From assembly GCF_025215075.1 (NCBI RefSeq), contig NZ_JAOBTH010000020.1, positions 34,590 through 98,589 on the forward strand: 64,000 nucleotides of DNA. The letters run 5' to 3'. Positions within the stretch are counted from its first letter, which is position 1, and each line of letters opens with the position of its first letter. Below are positions 20,422-28,507 of this stretch, piece by piece. This DNA comes from Tenacibaculum haliotis. Its GTDB lineage: Bacteria; Bacteroidota; Bacteroidia; Flavobacteriales; Flavobacteriaceae. The position numbers and the translations under genes are program-made. Below the pieces are notes generated by a model, which was given only the letters and a program-made list of their open reading frames with translations, was not told the origin of the DNA and searched no databases.

Positions 20422-21138
20422 TTATGGATTGGTTGACCATAAAGAAGCTCCTTTAAGCATGGCTCTTCTAGGTAAAGATAAACCAGCTACAATTAATTCA
20501 GCAAAGTCATCGGGTTGTAATACTTTTTCAGGATTCCCATCTGTAATTCCTAACTCTAAAGACATATCTGAAGCAATAGTACTTGGTGTAAGCGTACAAA
20601 CTCTAATGTTGTTTTTACGAACTTCTTTCATTAATGATTCCGACATTCCGATTACTGCAAATTTAGAGGCCGAATATGCTGAGGTTGTTGCATTACCATT
20701 AAGTCCAGCGGTTGAAGCAATATTAATAATATCACCTTCGTTTTTTTCAATTAAATAAGGTAAAACTTCTTTGGTAACATAATACATTCCCATTAAATTG
20801 GTTTGTATAATTTGTGTCCAATTTTCAACGGGCATTTCGTTTAGCGAACCAAAAGCAGCAATACCCGCATTGTTTACTAAAATATCAACAGTGCCAAATG
20901 TATCAATAATCTCTTTTATTCCTTTTTGAACTTCGTTGTAATGGCTAACATCAAAGACAGCATAAGTCGCCTCAACACCATATGTTTTTATTTCGGTAAC
21001 TGTACTAAGCAGTTGTTTCTCGTTTCTACCAGTAATGGCAACATTTATCCCTTTTTTAGCAAAAGCAATAGCGGTGGCTTTTCCTAAACCTCTACTACCT
21101 CCAGTTATGATGGCTTTTTTATTCGTTAAATTTTCCAT
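20422..21138 (-). CDS. Short-chain dehydrogenase/reductase (FabG-like)
   Basis: A 238-residue classical SDR. The Rossmann motif TGGSRGLG is near residue 12, NNAG near 89, the catalytic Ser in NIASTAG near 137, and Tyr-Lys in YSASK near 155, so it should be active with NAD(P)H. The closest family is 3-ketoacyl-ACP reductase-like SDRs, but substrate cannot be read from sequence. It is a single gene with a weak -7-like TACCTTTA about 30 bases upstream on its strand. Confidence 0.88.
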   Translation of the reverse strand: MENLTNKKAIITGGSRGLGKATAIAFAKKGINVAITGRNEKQLLSTVTEIKTYGVEATYAVFDVSHYNEVQKGIKEIIDTFGTVDILVNNAGIAAFGSLNEMPVENWTQIIQTNLMGMYYVTKEVLPYLIEKNEGDIINIASTAGLNGNATTSAYSASKFAVIGMSESLMKEVRKNNIRVCTLTPSTIASDMSLELGITDGNPEKVLQPDDFAELIVAGLSLPRRAMLKGASLWSTNP

Positions 21139-21340
21139 TTATATTATAATTGGTTTTTATAGATAAAGGTATTATTTTTTATGTAATTAAACTGTTAAAA
21201 GGATGGTTAGTAATGTCAAATTAAAAATTAGAGAACTACTCGTGTTTAATTTTTATAAGAGGAACTATCCGAAGGTTTTTTTATCTTTTTTTATATTTAT
21301 GGTTGATTTTCTGTAATTTTGAATAATTCATATAAAATAA

Positions 21341-21365
21341 AAAACTCACCAAGTTGGTGAGTTTT
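21341..21365. terminator. Terminator downstream of the M28 peptidase gene
   Basis: AAAACTCACC 21341-21350 and GGTGAGTTTT 21356-21365 form a perfect stem with a T run on both strands. It stops transcription of the minus-strand peptidase gene before the SDR promoter region. Confidence 0.88.
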
Positions 21366-21386
21366 TTTTATACTAAAATATATTTT

Positions 21387-22436
21387 TTACCTTGTAGTTT
21401 CTCCTTTATCAACAGTTACACGGTTCTCGCGATTAGCAAGTTCCCATGCCGTATGAAAAACTAAACGAGTTCTGTTTTCTAACATCTCGTAGTTAATTTT
21501 TTCAGGTGTATCTGTTGGCTGGTGGTAATCATCGTGTGTACCGTTAAAATAGAAAATAACAGGAATGTTATTTTTTGCAAAATTATAATGGTCAGAACGA
21601 TAGTAATAACGATTCGGGTCTTTTTCGTCGTTATATTTATAGTCTAAAGCTACGTTTGTGTATTTCTTGTTCATTGCTTCAGAAATGTCATGTAACTCGG
21701 TACTTAACTTATCAGCTCCAATTAAATACACATAATTAGGGTTTCCTTTATGGCGATCATCAACTCTACCAATCATATCAATATTTAAATTAGTAACGGT
21801 ATTAGCTAAAGGGAAAATAGGATTTTCAGTATAATACTTAGAACCTAATAAACCTTTTTCTTCACCTGTAACATGTAAAAATAAAATAGAACGCTTTGGC
21901 TTTTTACCTTCGTTATAAGCTTGTTTAAAAGCTTCTGCAATTTCTAAAATGGCAACAGTACCTGAACCATCATCATCGGCACCATTATATATTTTTCCGT
22001 TTTTAACACCTTCGTGATCTAAATGTGCAGAAATCACTAAAATTTCCTCTGGTTTTTCTGTTCCTTTAATGAAAGCAACAACGTTTTCAGAATCTTTTAA
22101 AATCATTCCTCTACGATTATTACTTAAGTAAGCAGAAGGAACTTTTTGAAAATAGTTATCGCTTCCTAAAGGAGATACAATTCCTTCATTTTTATAAAAA
22201 TCTCTTAAATAGTTAACTGCTTTTTTTTGCCCTGGCTCTCCAGTATTACGTCCTTCAAATTCATCAGAAGCATATATAAATAAGTGTTTTCCTAAATCTT
22301 TAGCAGTAATAGTTTTTGCATATTTCGCAGCATAATCTACGTTAGCATCATCTTTATGCTCTGTACTTGAAGTGTCTTTACTTGCTCCACATGCTGTAAA
22401 AACGATAGCACTTGCTATATAAAGTAATTTTTTCAT
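21387..22436 (-). CDS. M28-family metallopeptidase lipoprotein
   Basis: A 349-residue secreted aminopeptidase-like enzyme. The N terminus MKKLLYIASAIVFTAC is a lipoprotein signal with a lipobox ending at Cys16. The di-zinc site is visible: histidine in ISAHLDHEG near residue 130, bridging aspartate in NGADDDGSG near 148, glutamates in HVTGEEKGLLGS near 178, and aspartate in NLNIDMIGR near 209. EFEGRNTGEPGQ is the usual lead-in. It is likely envelope-anchored and acts on peptides outside the cytoplasm. It is transcribed alone from a -7 box at 22462-22469. Confidence 0.9.
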   Translation of the reverse strand: MKKLLYIASAIVFTACGASKDTSSTEHKDDANVDYAAKYAKTITAKDLGKHLFIYASDEFEGRNTGEPGQKKAVNYLRDFYKNEGIVSPLGSDNYFQKVPSAYLSNNRRGMILKDSENVVAFIKGTEKPEEILVISAHLDHEGVKNGKIYNGADDDGSGTVAILEIAEAFKQAYNEGKKPKRSILFLHVTGEEKGLLGSKYYTENPIFPLANTVTNLNIDMIGRVDDRHKGNPNYVYLIGADKLSTELHDISEAMNKKYTNVALDYKYNDEKDPNRYYYRSDHYNFAKNNIPVIFYFNGTHDDYHQPTDTPEKINYEMLENRTRLVFHTAWELANRENRVTVDKGETTR

Positions 22437-22461
22437 TAAGGTTTTTGGTTTGATTAGTGTT

Positions 22462-22469
22462 CAAAAATA
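22462..22469 (-). promoter_or_regulatory. -7 box for the M28 peptidase gene
   Basis: CAAAAATA on the plus strand is TATTTTTG on the minus strand, an exact TAnnTTTG match 26 bases before the ATG. A CAA (minus-strand TTG) lies about 18 bases further at 22488-22490. Confidence 0.6.
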
Positions 22470-22492
22470 ATAATTGGTAATAAACAACAATT

Positions 22493-23329
22493 TTAGTTTT
22501 TCTTTATTATGAATTGTTTTAATGTTTTGTTAAAACTGATCAATTCTTTTGGGAATAATTGTTCAAAAGCATTTTGATTAATTAGTTCTTTAGCTGTTCC
22601 GCTATAAATTTGTTGTTCCGAAAGCAAAACAAATTCATCTGCTAATTGAATCGCAATATTTACTTCGTGAGTAGAAATAACAATGGTTTTTCCTGTTTTT
22701 TCAACTAGTTGTTTTAATAATGAAAAGATTTTAAATGTATGATGGATGTCTAAATGAGCAGTTGGTTCATCTAAAATAATAATTGCTGTATCTTGAGCTA
22801 AAGCACGTGCGATAAGAACACGTTGTAACTGTCCGTCACTTAATTCGTAAAAACGTTTGTCTTTTAAGTGTTCAATAGCTGTTTGTTCAATTGCCCAAAG
22901 AATTTTTTTAAGGTCTTTGGATGATAATTTGTCTATCCAATTCGTATATGGTTGGCGACCTAAAGCGATTAATTCGAAAACGGTAAGTTGACTTTGGGGT
23001 AAGCGTTCAGTTAGCACCAAGCTTAAAGAAGTTGCTAGTTCGTGGTGCGAATAATCAGTAATCTTCTTTTTGTTAATTTCTATGCTTCCGCTCAAAGGAT
23101 TTTGAACTTTAGATAGTGTTCGTAATAAGGTAGATTTACCGATTCCGTTTTTACCTAAAAGCGCTACAAATTTTCCTTTTTCAACAGAAAAATTAATGTT
23201 GGAAGCAATAATAGTTTGTTGCTTTTTTGTTTGATAACCTATTGAAAGGTTTTCAGTTTTAAGAACGATATTTTTTTTAGAATCAGTCAACTTTATACGT
23301 ATATTTTCTTTTTTCGTACTAATAACCAA
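22493..23329 (-). CDS. ABC transporter ATP-binding protein (FecE/BtuD type)
   Basis: A 278-residue ATPase for import of an iron-siderophore, haem or cobalamin type substrate. Walker A is GKNGIGKSTLL near residue 58, the signature LSDGQLQRVLIARAL near 163 and Walker B IIILDEPTAHLD near 183, followed by the switch histidine in ISTHEV. It starts with TTG and its frame begins 37 bases inside the 3' end of the permease gene, so the two are translationally coupled. No substrate-binding protein or TonB receptor is next to it, so the substrate remains open. Confidence 0.93.
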   Translation of the reverse strand: MVISTKKENIRIKLTDSKKNIVLKTENLSIGYQTKKQQTIIASNINFSVEKGKFVALLGKNGIGKSTLLRTLSKVQNPLSGSIEINKKKITDYSHHELATSLSLVLTERLPQSQLTVFELIALGRQPYTNWIDKLSSKDLKKILWAIEQTAIEHLKDKRFYELSDGQLQRVLIARALAQDTAIIILDEPTAHLDIHHTFKIFSLLKQLVEKTGKTIVISTHEVNIAIQLADEFVLLSEQQIYSGTAKELINQNAFEQLFPKELISFNKTLKQFIIKKN

Positions 23330-24324
23330 ATAACTACAGGTGCACCAAATAAAGAAGTGATTGCGTTAATTGGTAAAGTAAATTCACTTGTAGGTAATTG
23401 CGCAATGGAGTCGCAAATTAATAAAGCAATTGCACCAATAAATGCAGATGCAGGTAATAGTATTTTATGATTTGAGGTAACAAAAATCATTTTAGCTATA
23501 TGAGGTATTGCTAAACCTATAAAAGCAATAGGTCCCGAAAAAGCAGTGATAACGCCAGTTAATAAACTTGTGATCAATAAGATAATGTTTCTGCTTTTTT
23601 TGATGTTGATACCTAAGCTTTTTGCATAATTTTCACCTAATAAAAAACTATTTAAAGGTTTTATGATGGTAAATGTGCCTAAAATACCAATGCTATAAAT
23701 AATTCCGAAAACAGAAAGTTCTGTCCATGATAAGTTTCCTAAGCTACCAAAACTCCAAAACATATATTGCTGAATTTGATCGGCTTCACTAAAATAAGAT
23801 AAAACACTTATTACAGCTGAAGTTAACGACCCAAACATTAATCCGATAATTAAAATAGACATGGTATTTCTAATTCTATTCGCTGCAATAATTACAGCTA
23901 ATAAAACAAAAAAAGAACCTAAACTTGCTGCAATTGCTAATGCCCAATTAGAAAATGCAATCGATACAAAAACACCGCCAAATAAGCCAGAACCTAAAAT
24001 GAGTAAAGCTATTCCTAGGCTAGCACCCGAAGAGATACCTAATACAAATGGGCCTGCTAAGGGGTTTCTAAATAGGGTTTGCATTAATAATCCGCAAATA
24101 GCCAAACCAGAACCTACCATGATTGCTGTAATAGCTTTTGGTAAGCGGAAATTTAAAATAATGGTTTGCCAGCTGTCTTTAGAAGCGATACCACCAGTAA
24201 GCGAATTAAAAATATCTTTAAAAGGAATAGATACCGAACCTAAACTGATGTTTATAAAAAAGCATAGTATTAGTAAAACTAATAAAAAAACAAAGTGTTT
24301 TGTGTGTTTTCTTGACGAGTTCAA
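23293..24324 (-). CDS. FecCD-family ABC transporter permease
   Basis: A 343-residue permease with about ten hydrophobic segments. FecCD landmarks are RLPKAITAIMVGSGLAICGL near residue 55, NPLAGPFVLGISSGASLG near 86, and GPIAFIGLAIPHIAKM near 265, which couples to the ATPase. It starts with a TTG directly after the rdgB TAA stop (zero-base gap), and no in-frame ATG is near, so TTG is the likely start. It forms one operon rdgB-permease-ATPase on the minus strand. Confidence 0.93.
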   Translation of the reverse strand: MNSSRKHTKHFVFLLVLLILCFFINISLGSVSIPFKDIFNSLTGGIASKDSWQTIILNFRLPKAITAIMVGSGLAICGLLMQTLFRNPLAGPFVLGISSGASLGIALLILGSGLFGGVFVSIAFSNWALAIAASLGSFFVLLAVIIAANRIRNTMSILIIGLMFGSLTSAVISVLSYFSEADQIQQYMFWSFGSLGNLSWTELSVFGIIYSIGILGTFTIIKPLNSFLLGENYAKSLGINIKKSRNIILLITSLLTGVITAFSGPIAFIGLAIPHIAKMIFVTSNHKILLPASAFIGAIALLICDSIAQLPTSEFTLPINAITSLFGAPVVIWLLVRKKKIYV

Positions 24325-24903
24325 TTAATCGATTGATTTTAAAAATTCAACTAATTTTTGAATTGCTAATCCACGGTGGCTAACAATATTTTTTTCTTCA
24401 GAAGTCATTTCTGCAAATGATTTATTAAATCTTTCAGGCTTAAAAATAGGATCGTAGCCAAAACCTTTTTCTCCTTGCTTTTGAGTTAAAATAGCACCTT
24501 TACAAATGCCATCAAATAGAAATTGTTTTCCATTTAAATTCAAACAAATAGAAGTTCTAAATTGTGCTTTTCGATCAGTTTTTCCGTTTAATTCAGTCAA
24601 TACTTTTTGCATATTATTTTCTGAGTTGCTAGGTTCACCAGCATAACGTGCAGAATATACTCCGGGAGCTCCGTTTAAGTTTTCAATTTCTAAGCCAGTA
24701 TCATCAGCAAAACAATTAAAACTAAATTTTTGGGTAATGTAATTTGCTTTTATTTTTGCATTTCCTTCTAAGGTAGTTGCAGTTTCTTCAATGTCATCAA
24801 AACATTCAATATCTTTTAAACTTAATAATTCAATATTGTTTGGTAACATTTTTTGAACTTCAGCAAGTTTGTTTAGGTTATTTGTAGCAAAAACAAGTTT
24901 CAT
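24325..24903 (-). CDS. rdgB: dITP/XTP pyrophosphatase (RdgB/HAM1)
   Basis: A 192-residue Ham1-family house-cleaning enzyme that removes non-canonical purine triphosphates. It begins [20 protein letters not shown] (the SHR/TNN nucleotide-binding start), has [20 protein letters not shown] near residue 65, and ends with GFGYDPIF and [10 protein letters not shown]. It is first in an operon with the FecCD-type permease and ATPase, and a -7 box lies 21 bases upstream. The functional link to the transporter is not obvious. Confidence 0.95.
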   Translation of the reverse strand: MKLVFATNNLNKLAEVQKMLPNNIELLSLKDIECFDDIEETATTLEGNAKIKANYITQKFSFNCFADDTGLEIENLNGAPGVYSARYAGEPSNSENNMQKVLTELNGKTDRKAQFRTSICLNLNGKQFLFDGICKGAILTQKQGEKGFGYDPIFKPERFNKSFAEMTSEEKNIVSHRGLAIQKLVEFLKSID

Positions 24904-24923
24904 TAATCAATTTTTTAGAGTAA

Positions 24924-24931
24924 CAAATGTA
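24924..24931 (-). promoter_or_regulatory. -7 box for rdgB operon
   Basis: CAAATGTA on the plus strand is TACATTTG on the minus strand, an exact TAnnTTTG match 21 bases before the rdgB start. Confidence 0.6.
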
Positions 24932-25027
24932 TTGTTTTTTATCATCTTTGTAGCTGCTGTTTTTAAGCAAATAATAAACTACTTAAAATTATTATTTTTA
25001 GTAGAAAAAACTAATATAGTAAAAATG

Positions 25028-25065
25028 AAAAAGCGAAATTTAGAACACTCTAAATTTCGCTTTTT
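25028..25065. terminator. Terminator downstream of the coiled-coil protein gene
   Basis: A perfect 17-bp stem, left arm 25028-25044 and right arm 25049-25065 with loop ACAC, core GCGAAATTTAGA, flanked by A and T runs on both strands. It ends the minus-strand gene at 25089. Confidence 0.92.
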
Positions 25066-25088
25066 TAAATTGGTTTTTTAAAAGTCGT

Positions 25089-25931
25089 TTATGCTTTTAA
25101 TTTGCTTAATTCTAATTTTTTAGAATTAATTTCTTCTTGTATTTTATTTAATCGCTCTTGAATTTTAACGATAATAGCTTCTTTACGAGCAATACTTTCT
25201 TTAGAAGTAGTAGGGTCTTGTTTCGCTTTTTCTAACTTCGATTTCATTCTAGCCAAGCCTTCTTTACCACTAATTAAAATTTCTTCATTAATGCTAATGT
25301 CATCTTCATAATCGCTAATTAAAGTACCTTTTTCTTTAACGATAGATTTTTCTTCAGCTTTAATTTCATTGTCTAATTGTTCTAATTTTGCAACCTCTAA
25401 ACGTAAAGCTTCTTGTTCTTTTAAATAAGCAATTTCTTTTGCTTTACGGTTTTCTTCTAATTTTTTACGTGCATTTTCTAATTTTTGCTTACGTAAAGCT
25501 AGTTCACTAACGTTGTCTTTTATAGGAGTGTCTACAGTATTCTCTACTTTTTTAGCAACAGTTTTTTTAGGCGTGTTTTTCTTAGTTTTTCTTGCTAATT
25601 TTCTTTCAAGAGATGTTAAATCTTCTTTTTGACTATCAATTTGAGAATTTAACCTTGTAAGTCTGTCTTGCATGCTAGCAACAACTTTCTGTTTTCTACT
25701 AACGTTAGTTTTAGTTGCTTTTCCGCTTTTTTTAAAATCTTCTAAATTTGCAGTAACACGTTTTAAGGCTTTTATACCACTCATTAGAATTTCTTCATTA
25801 GCACTAACCTGATCTTTTTTTACTTTTATTTGATTTCTTAAATCTTTAAAACCGTTTTGAGCGTTTGTTTGTTGTAAGCCAACAAAAAAAATAAAAAAAA
25901 GAGCTGTGAATAAATGTTTTAATGTTTTCAT
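25089..25931 (-). CDS. Secreted coiled-coil protein with internal duplication
   Basis: I do not recognise a named family. The preferred start is ATG 25931, giving 280 residues with a cleavable signal peptide (MKTLKHLFTALFFIFFVGLQ, then QTNAQ); the longer frame back to 26081 would run through the promoter. Residues 43-108 and 213-280 are two copies of one unit (SANEEILMSGIKALKR versus SINEEILISGKEGLAR, both ending in a Q-E-L-rich helix). The linker between them is a Lys/Glu-rich predicted coiled coil. It is probably periplasmic and structural. It is transcribed alone. Confidence 0.75.
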   Translation of the reverse strand: MKTLKHLFTALFFIFFVGLQQTNAQNGFKDLRNQIKVKKDQVSANEEILMSGIKALKRVTANLEDFKKSGKATKTNVSRKQKVVASMQDRLTRLNSQIDSQKEDLTSLERKLARKTKKNTPKKTVAKKVENTVDTPIKDNVSELALRKQKLENARKKLEENRKAKEIAYLKEQEALRLEVAKLEQLDNEIKAEEKSIVKEKGTLISDYEDDISINEEILISGKEGLARMKSKLEKAKQDPTTSKESIARKEAIIVKIQERLNKIQEEINSKKLELSKLKA

Positions 25932-25976
25932 TATGATTTGTTTATTGGGGTTTTCAAAAGTGTTTTTTAAGGGCGA

Positions 25977-25984
25977 CAAAATTA
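25977..25984 (-). promoter_or_regulatory. -7 box for the coiled-coil protein gene
   Basis: CAAAATTA on the plus strand is TAATTTTG on the minus strand, an exact TAnnTTTG match. Its position 46 bases upstream of 25931 supports that start and excludes the longer frame. Confidence 0.6.
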
Positions 25985-26022
25985 CGATTTTTTTTGTAAT
26001 TAAAATAAAGTTTAAAATAAAA

Positions 26023-26118
26023 CTATTCATGGTGATAAGGTTCATTCTTAAGAATTGTAAATCCACGATAAATTTGTTCAATAATTAATAAACGGATCAT
26101 TTGATGAGAGAATGTCAT
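26023..26118 (-). pseudogene. Detached copy of the rlmH 3' end (31 codons and stop)
   Basis: On the minus strand this segment reads [20 protein letters not shown] then [11 protein letters not shown] and a TAG stop. It is colinear, without gaps, with the last 31 codons of the intact rlmH at 27096-27191. By my count 9 of 96 bases differ, but only two residues (L for F, I for V). A 29-base stretch (26033-26061) is identical to 27106-27134. Upstream of its Met the frame is closed after a few codons. It lies 1,073 bases from the intact copy with an XRE-type gene in between. Confidence 0.88.
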
Positions 26119-26293
26119 AGTTGATAACTATAATATTAAGAGAGAAAATTAAAATGTAAATTGCAAACAAATTGAACTAAAAGCACCGTTGTGTCTGATA
26201 TGTCATGTAAATGTCGGGTTAAATTCAATAAGAATAATTAATAAGAATTAAAATAGAAGTTAACATTGTATGATAAATAAGAACATTCATATT

Positions 26294-27124
26294 ATGAAAC
26301 AACCAGAATTAGGAAAGCGTATTTTTCAATTAAGAAAAGAAAAAGGATTAACACAAGAAGAATTAGTAGAACAATGTAATATTAATGTAAGAACAATTCA
26401 GCGAATTGAAGCAGGAGAAGTAAATCCTAGAAGCTATACTCTTAAAACCATTTTAGAAGCTTTAGGGGAGGATTTTAAAATAATAGATAAAAATAATTCT
26501 TCAAAAAACAATCAGAATGAATGGACTAATAATGAATTAAAGATATTAAGAAATAGTAGAGTTTTTGCAATTCTTTACTTAGTAATTACTTTAATTGGGC
26601 TAATTATTGAAACGTATCTTGTAGCTAATCACATACAATATGAAAAAGTATTTTTTTTAAGAACACTTTACATGATCCCTTTTTTTATAATATTAATTTA
26701 CTTTCTGAAAGGGTATAAAATAATAGCAGAAAAATTTAATAATAGTTTTTTAATTAGCGCGGTTAAAGTTTATATAGTTACAAGTATTATTATGCTTATA
26801 ATCACTTTTTTTACAACCTCGCCAGGATTTTTAAATAGTTTAGATATCGTTTTAAGCATTTTGTTAATGTTGGCTTTTGGAGCGGGAGAATTAATTATGG
26901 GACTAGGTATTTTAAAGTTAAAAGAAAATTTAGGGTCATTAGCTCAAATAACAGGTGTTGTAAAAATTGTAAACGGATGTATGTTGATTACAGTAATATT
27001 GTCTCCAATTTCTTTGTTTTTTATGATTCCAATATTAACTCTTGAAATAGTATTTATATTCAATACATATAATAAGGTTGAAAAACAGCTTTTAACTACT
27101 CATGATGATAAGGTTCATTCTTAA
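26294..27124 (+). CDS. XRE-family helix-turn-helix regulator with membrane domain
   Basis: About 276 residues. The N-terminal HTH (LGKRIFQLRKEKGLTQEEL and NVRTIQRIEAGEVNPRSYTL, roughly residues 5-58) is followed by five or so hydrophobic segments between about 90 and 265 (FAILYLVITLIGLIIETYL, then YMIPFFIILIYFL and others). So it is a membrane-bound transcription factor-like protein with no recognised sensor. ATG 26294 (MKQPELGK) is preferred to ATG 26270. Its last 9 codons lie inside the rlmH 3' end, overlapping it by 29 bases in opposite orientation. It occupies the segment between the two rlmH 3' ends. Confidence 0.85.
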   Translation: MKQPELGKRIFQLRKEKGLTQEELVEQCNINVRTIQRIEAGEVNPRSYTLKTILEALGEDFKIIDKNNSSKNNQNEWTNNELKILRNSRVFAILYLVITLIGLIIETYLVANHIQYEKVFFLRTLYMIPFFIILIYFLKGYKIIAEKFNNSFLISAVKVYIVTSIIMLIITFFTTSPGFLNSLDIVLSILLMLAFGAGELIMGLGILKLKENLGSLAQITGVVKIVNGCMLITVILSPISLFFMIPILTLEIVFIFNTYNKVEKQLLTTHDDKVHS

Positions 27125-27569
27125 GAATTGTAAAGCCTCTGTAAATTTGTTCAACAATAAATAAACGAATCATTTGATGAGAGAATGTCATTTTTGATAA
27201 AGATATTTTTCCGCTTGATTTTTTGTAAACCGCATCCGAAAATCCGTAAGGACCACCAATAACTAATACGAGTTGTTTAATGCCCGAGTTCATCTTTTTT
27301 TGAAGATATTGAGAAAATTCAATCGATGTAAAATGTTTTCCTTTATCGTCTAATAAAACCAACTGATCGGTATTTTGAAGCTTCGATAAAATTAATTCGC
27401 CTTCTTTTTCTTTTTGCTGAGATTCGCTTAAGTTCTTTACGTCTTTAATATCTGCAATAATATCAAGCTCAAATTTTATATAATGTTTTAGCCTATTCTG
27501 ATAATTATCAATTAACTGAATCAAATTTTTATCATCAGTTTTACCAATAGCAAGTAGTTTAATTTTCAT
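27096..27569 (-). CDS. rlmH: 23S rRNA (pseudouridine1915-N3)-methyltransferase
   Basis: RlmH, 157 residues, a SPOUT methyltransferase acting on helix 69 of 23S rRNA. The sequence MKIKLLAIGKTDDKNLIQLI, LVLLDDKGKHFTSIEFSQYL near residue 70 and LVIGGPYGFSDAVY near 102 (the knotted AdoMet site) are typical, and it ends EPYHHE. In staphylococci the same 3' end is the SCCmec insertion site. Here a second copy of that 3' end lies at 26023-26118. nadC is divergent, 62 bases away. Confidence 0.97.
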   Translation of the reverse strand: MKIKLLAIGKTDDKNLIQLIDNYQNRLKHYIKFELDIIADIKDVKNLSESQQKEKEGELILSKLQNTDQLVLLDDKGKHFTSIEFSQYLQKKMNSGIKQLVLVIGGPYGFSDAVYKKSSGKISLSKMTFSHQMIRLFIVEQIYRGFTILKNEPYHHE

Positions 27570-27631
27570 GCCGTAAAATTATGAATTATGAGCTACGAAT
27601 TAGTATTTTTACATCAGAAATTATTAAAAAT

Positions 27632-28492
27632 ATGATATCAAAAGAACAATTTAATACAGAACTAGATTTAATTATTTCAAATGCCATTCGCGAAGATATA
27701 GGTGATGGCGATCATACCTCACTTTCTTGTATTCCTTCGGATGCTACCGGAAAAGCAAAATTACTGGTAAAAGATGATGGAATTATAGCCGGAGTTGAGT
27801 TTGCTAAAATGGTTTTTAAGTATGTTGATGCTGATTTACAGGTAGAAACTTTAATTAATGATGGTGATGAAGTTAAGTTTGGAGATATTGTTTTTTATGT
27901 TTCAGGAAAATCACAAGCTATTTTAATGGCAGAACGTTTGGTGTTAAATGCCATGCAACGTATGAGTGCCATTGCTACGAAAACAAAATTCTTTGCCAAT
28001 TTATTAGAAGGCACAAAAACAAAGGTTTTAGATACTCGTAAAACAACGCCAGGGATTAGAGCTCTTGAAAAATGGGCAGTTAAAATTGGTGGCGGAGAAA
28101 ATCACAGATTTGCCTTATATGATATGGTAATGATAAAAGACAATCATATCGATTTTGCAGGCGGAATTACACAAGCAATTACCAAAACTAAAAAATATTT
28201 AGCAGCTAAAAATTTAGATATCAAAATTATAGTTGAAGCACGTAGTTTGGAAGAAATTAAAGAGATTTTATCAAACGAAGGTGTGTATCGTATTTTAATA
28301 GATAACTTTAATTACGAAGATACGCGCAAAGCAGTTGCCTTAATTGGTGATACTTGTTTAACAGAATCTTCAGGCGGAATTAACGAAGAAACAATTCGTA
28401 AATATGCTGATTGTGGGGTAGATTTTATTTCATCAGGAGCTTTAACGCATTCGGTTTATAATTTAGATTTAAGTTTAAAAGCAGTTGATTAA
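27632..28492 (+). CDS. nadC: Nicotinate-nucleotide pyrophosphorylase (carboxylating)
   Basis: NadC (quinolinate phosphoribosyltransferase), about 286 residues, in de novo NAD synthesis. LDTRKTTPGIRALEKWAVKI (PRPP/quinolinate site) and GGGENHRFALYDMVMIKDNH are diagnostic, and IIVEARSLEEI and ESSGGINEETIRKYA follow. ATG 27632 (MISKEQFN) is preferred because the 17 codons before it from 27581 show no family similarity. The M3 peptidase gene follows after 15 bases, so they may share a transcript. Confidence 0.95.
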   Translation: MISKEQFNTELDLIISNAIREDIGDGDHTSLSCIPSDATGKAKLLVKDDGIIAGVEFAKMVFKYVDADLQVETLINDGDEVKFGDIVFYVSGKSQAILMAERLVLNAMQRMSAIATKTKFFANLLEGTKTKVLDTRKTTPGIRALEKWAVKIGGGENHRFALYDMVMIKDNHIDFAGGITQAITKTKKYLAAKNLDIKIIVEARSLEEIKEILSNEGVYRILIDNFNYEDTRKAVALIGDTCLTESSGGINEETIRKYADCGVDFISSGALTHSVYNLDLSLKAVD

Positions 28493-28507
28493 TTTAATAT
28501 CAGTAAA

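Noticed and set aside
24869..25081. Plus-strand frame of 70 codons between rdgB and the coiled-coil gene
   Set aside because: It overlaps the rdgB 5' end, the rdgB promoter and the strong terminator at 25028-25065; no gene-like features.
25932..26081. N-terminal extension of the coiled-coil protein by 50 residues
   Set aside because: A -7 box and the rlmH remnant border lie inside it, and the signal peptide begins at the codon for 25931.
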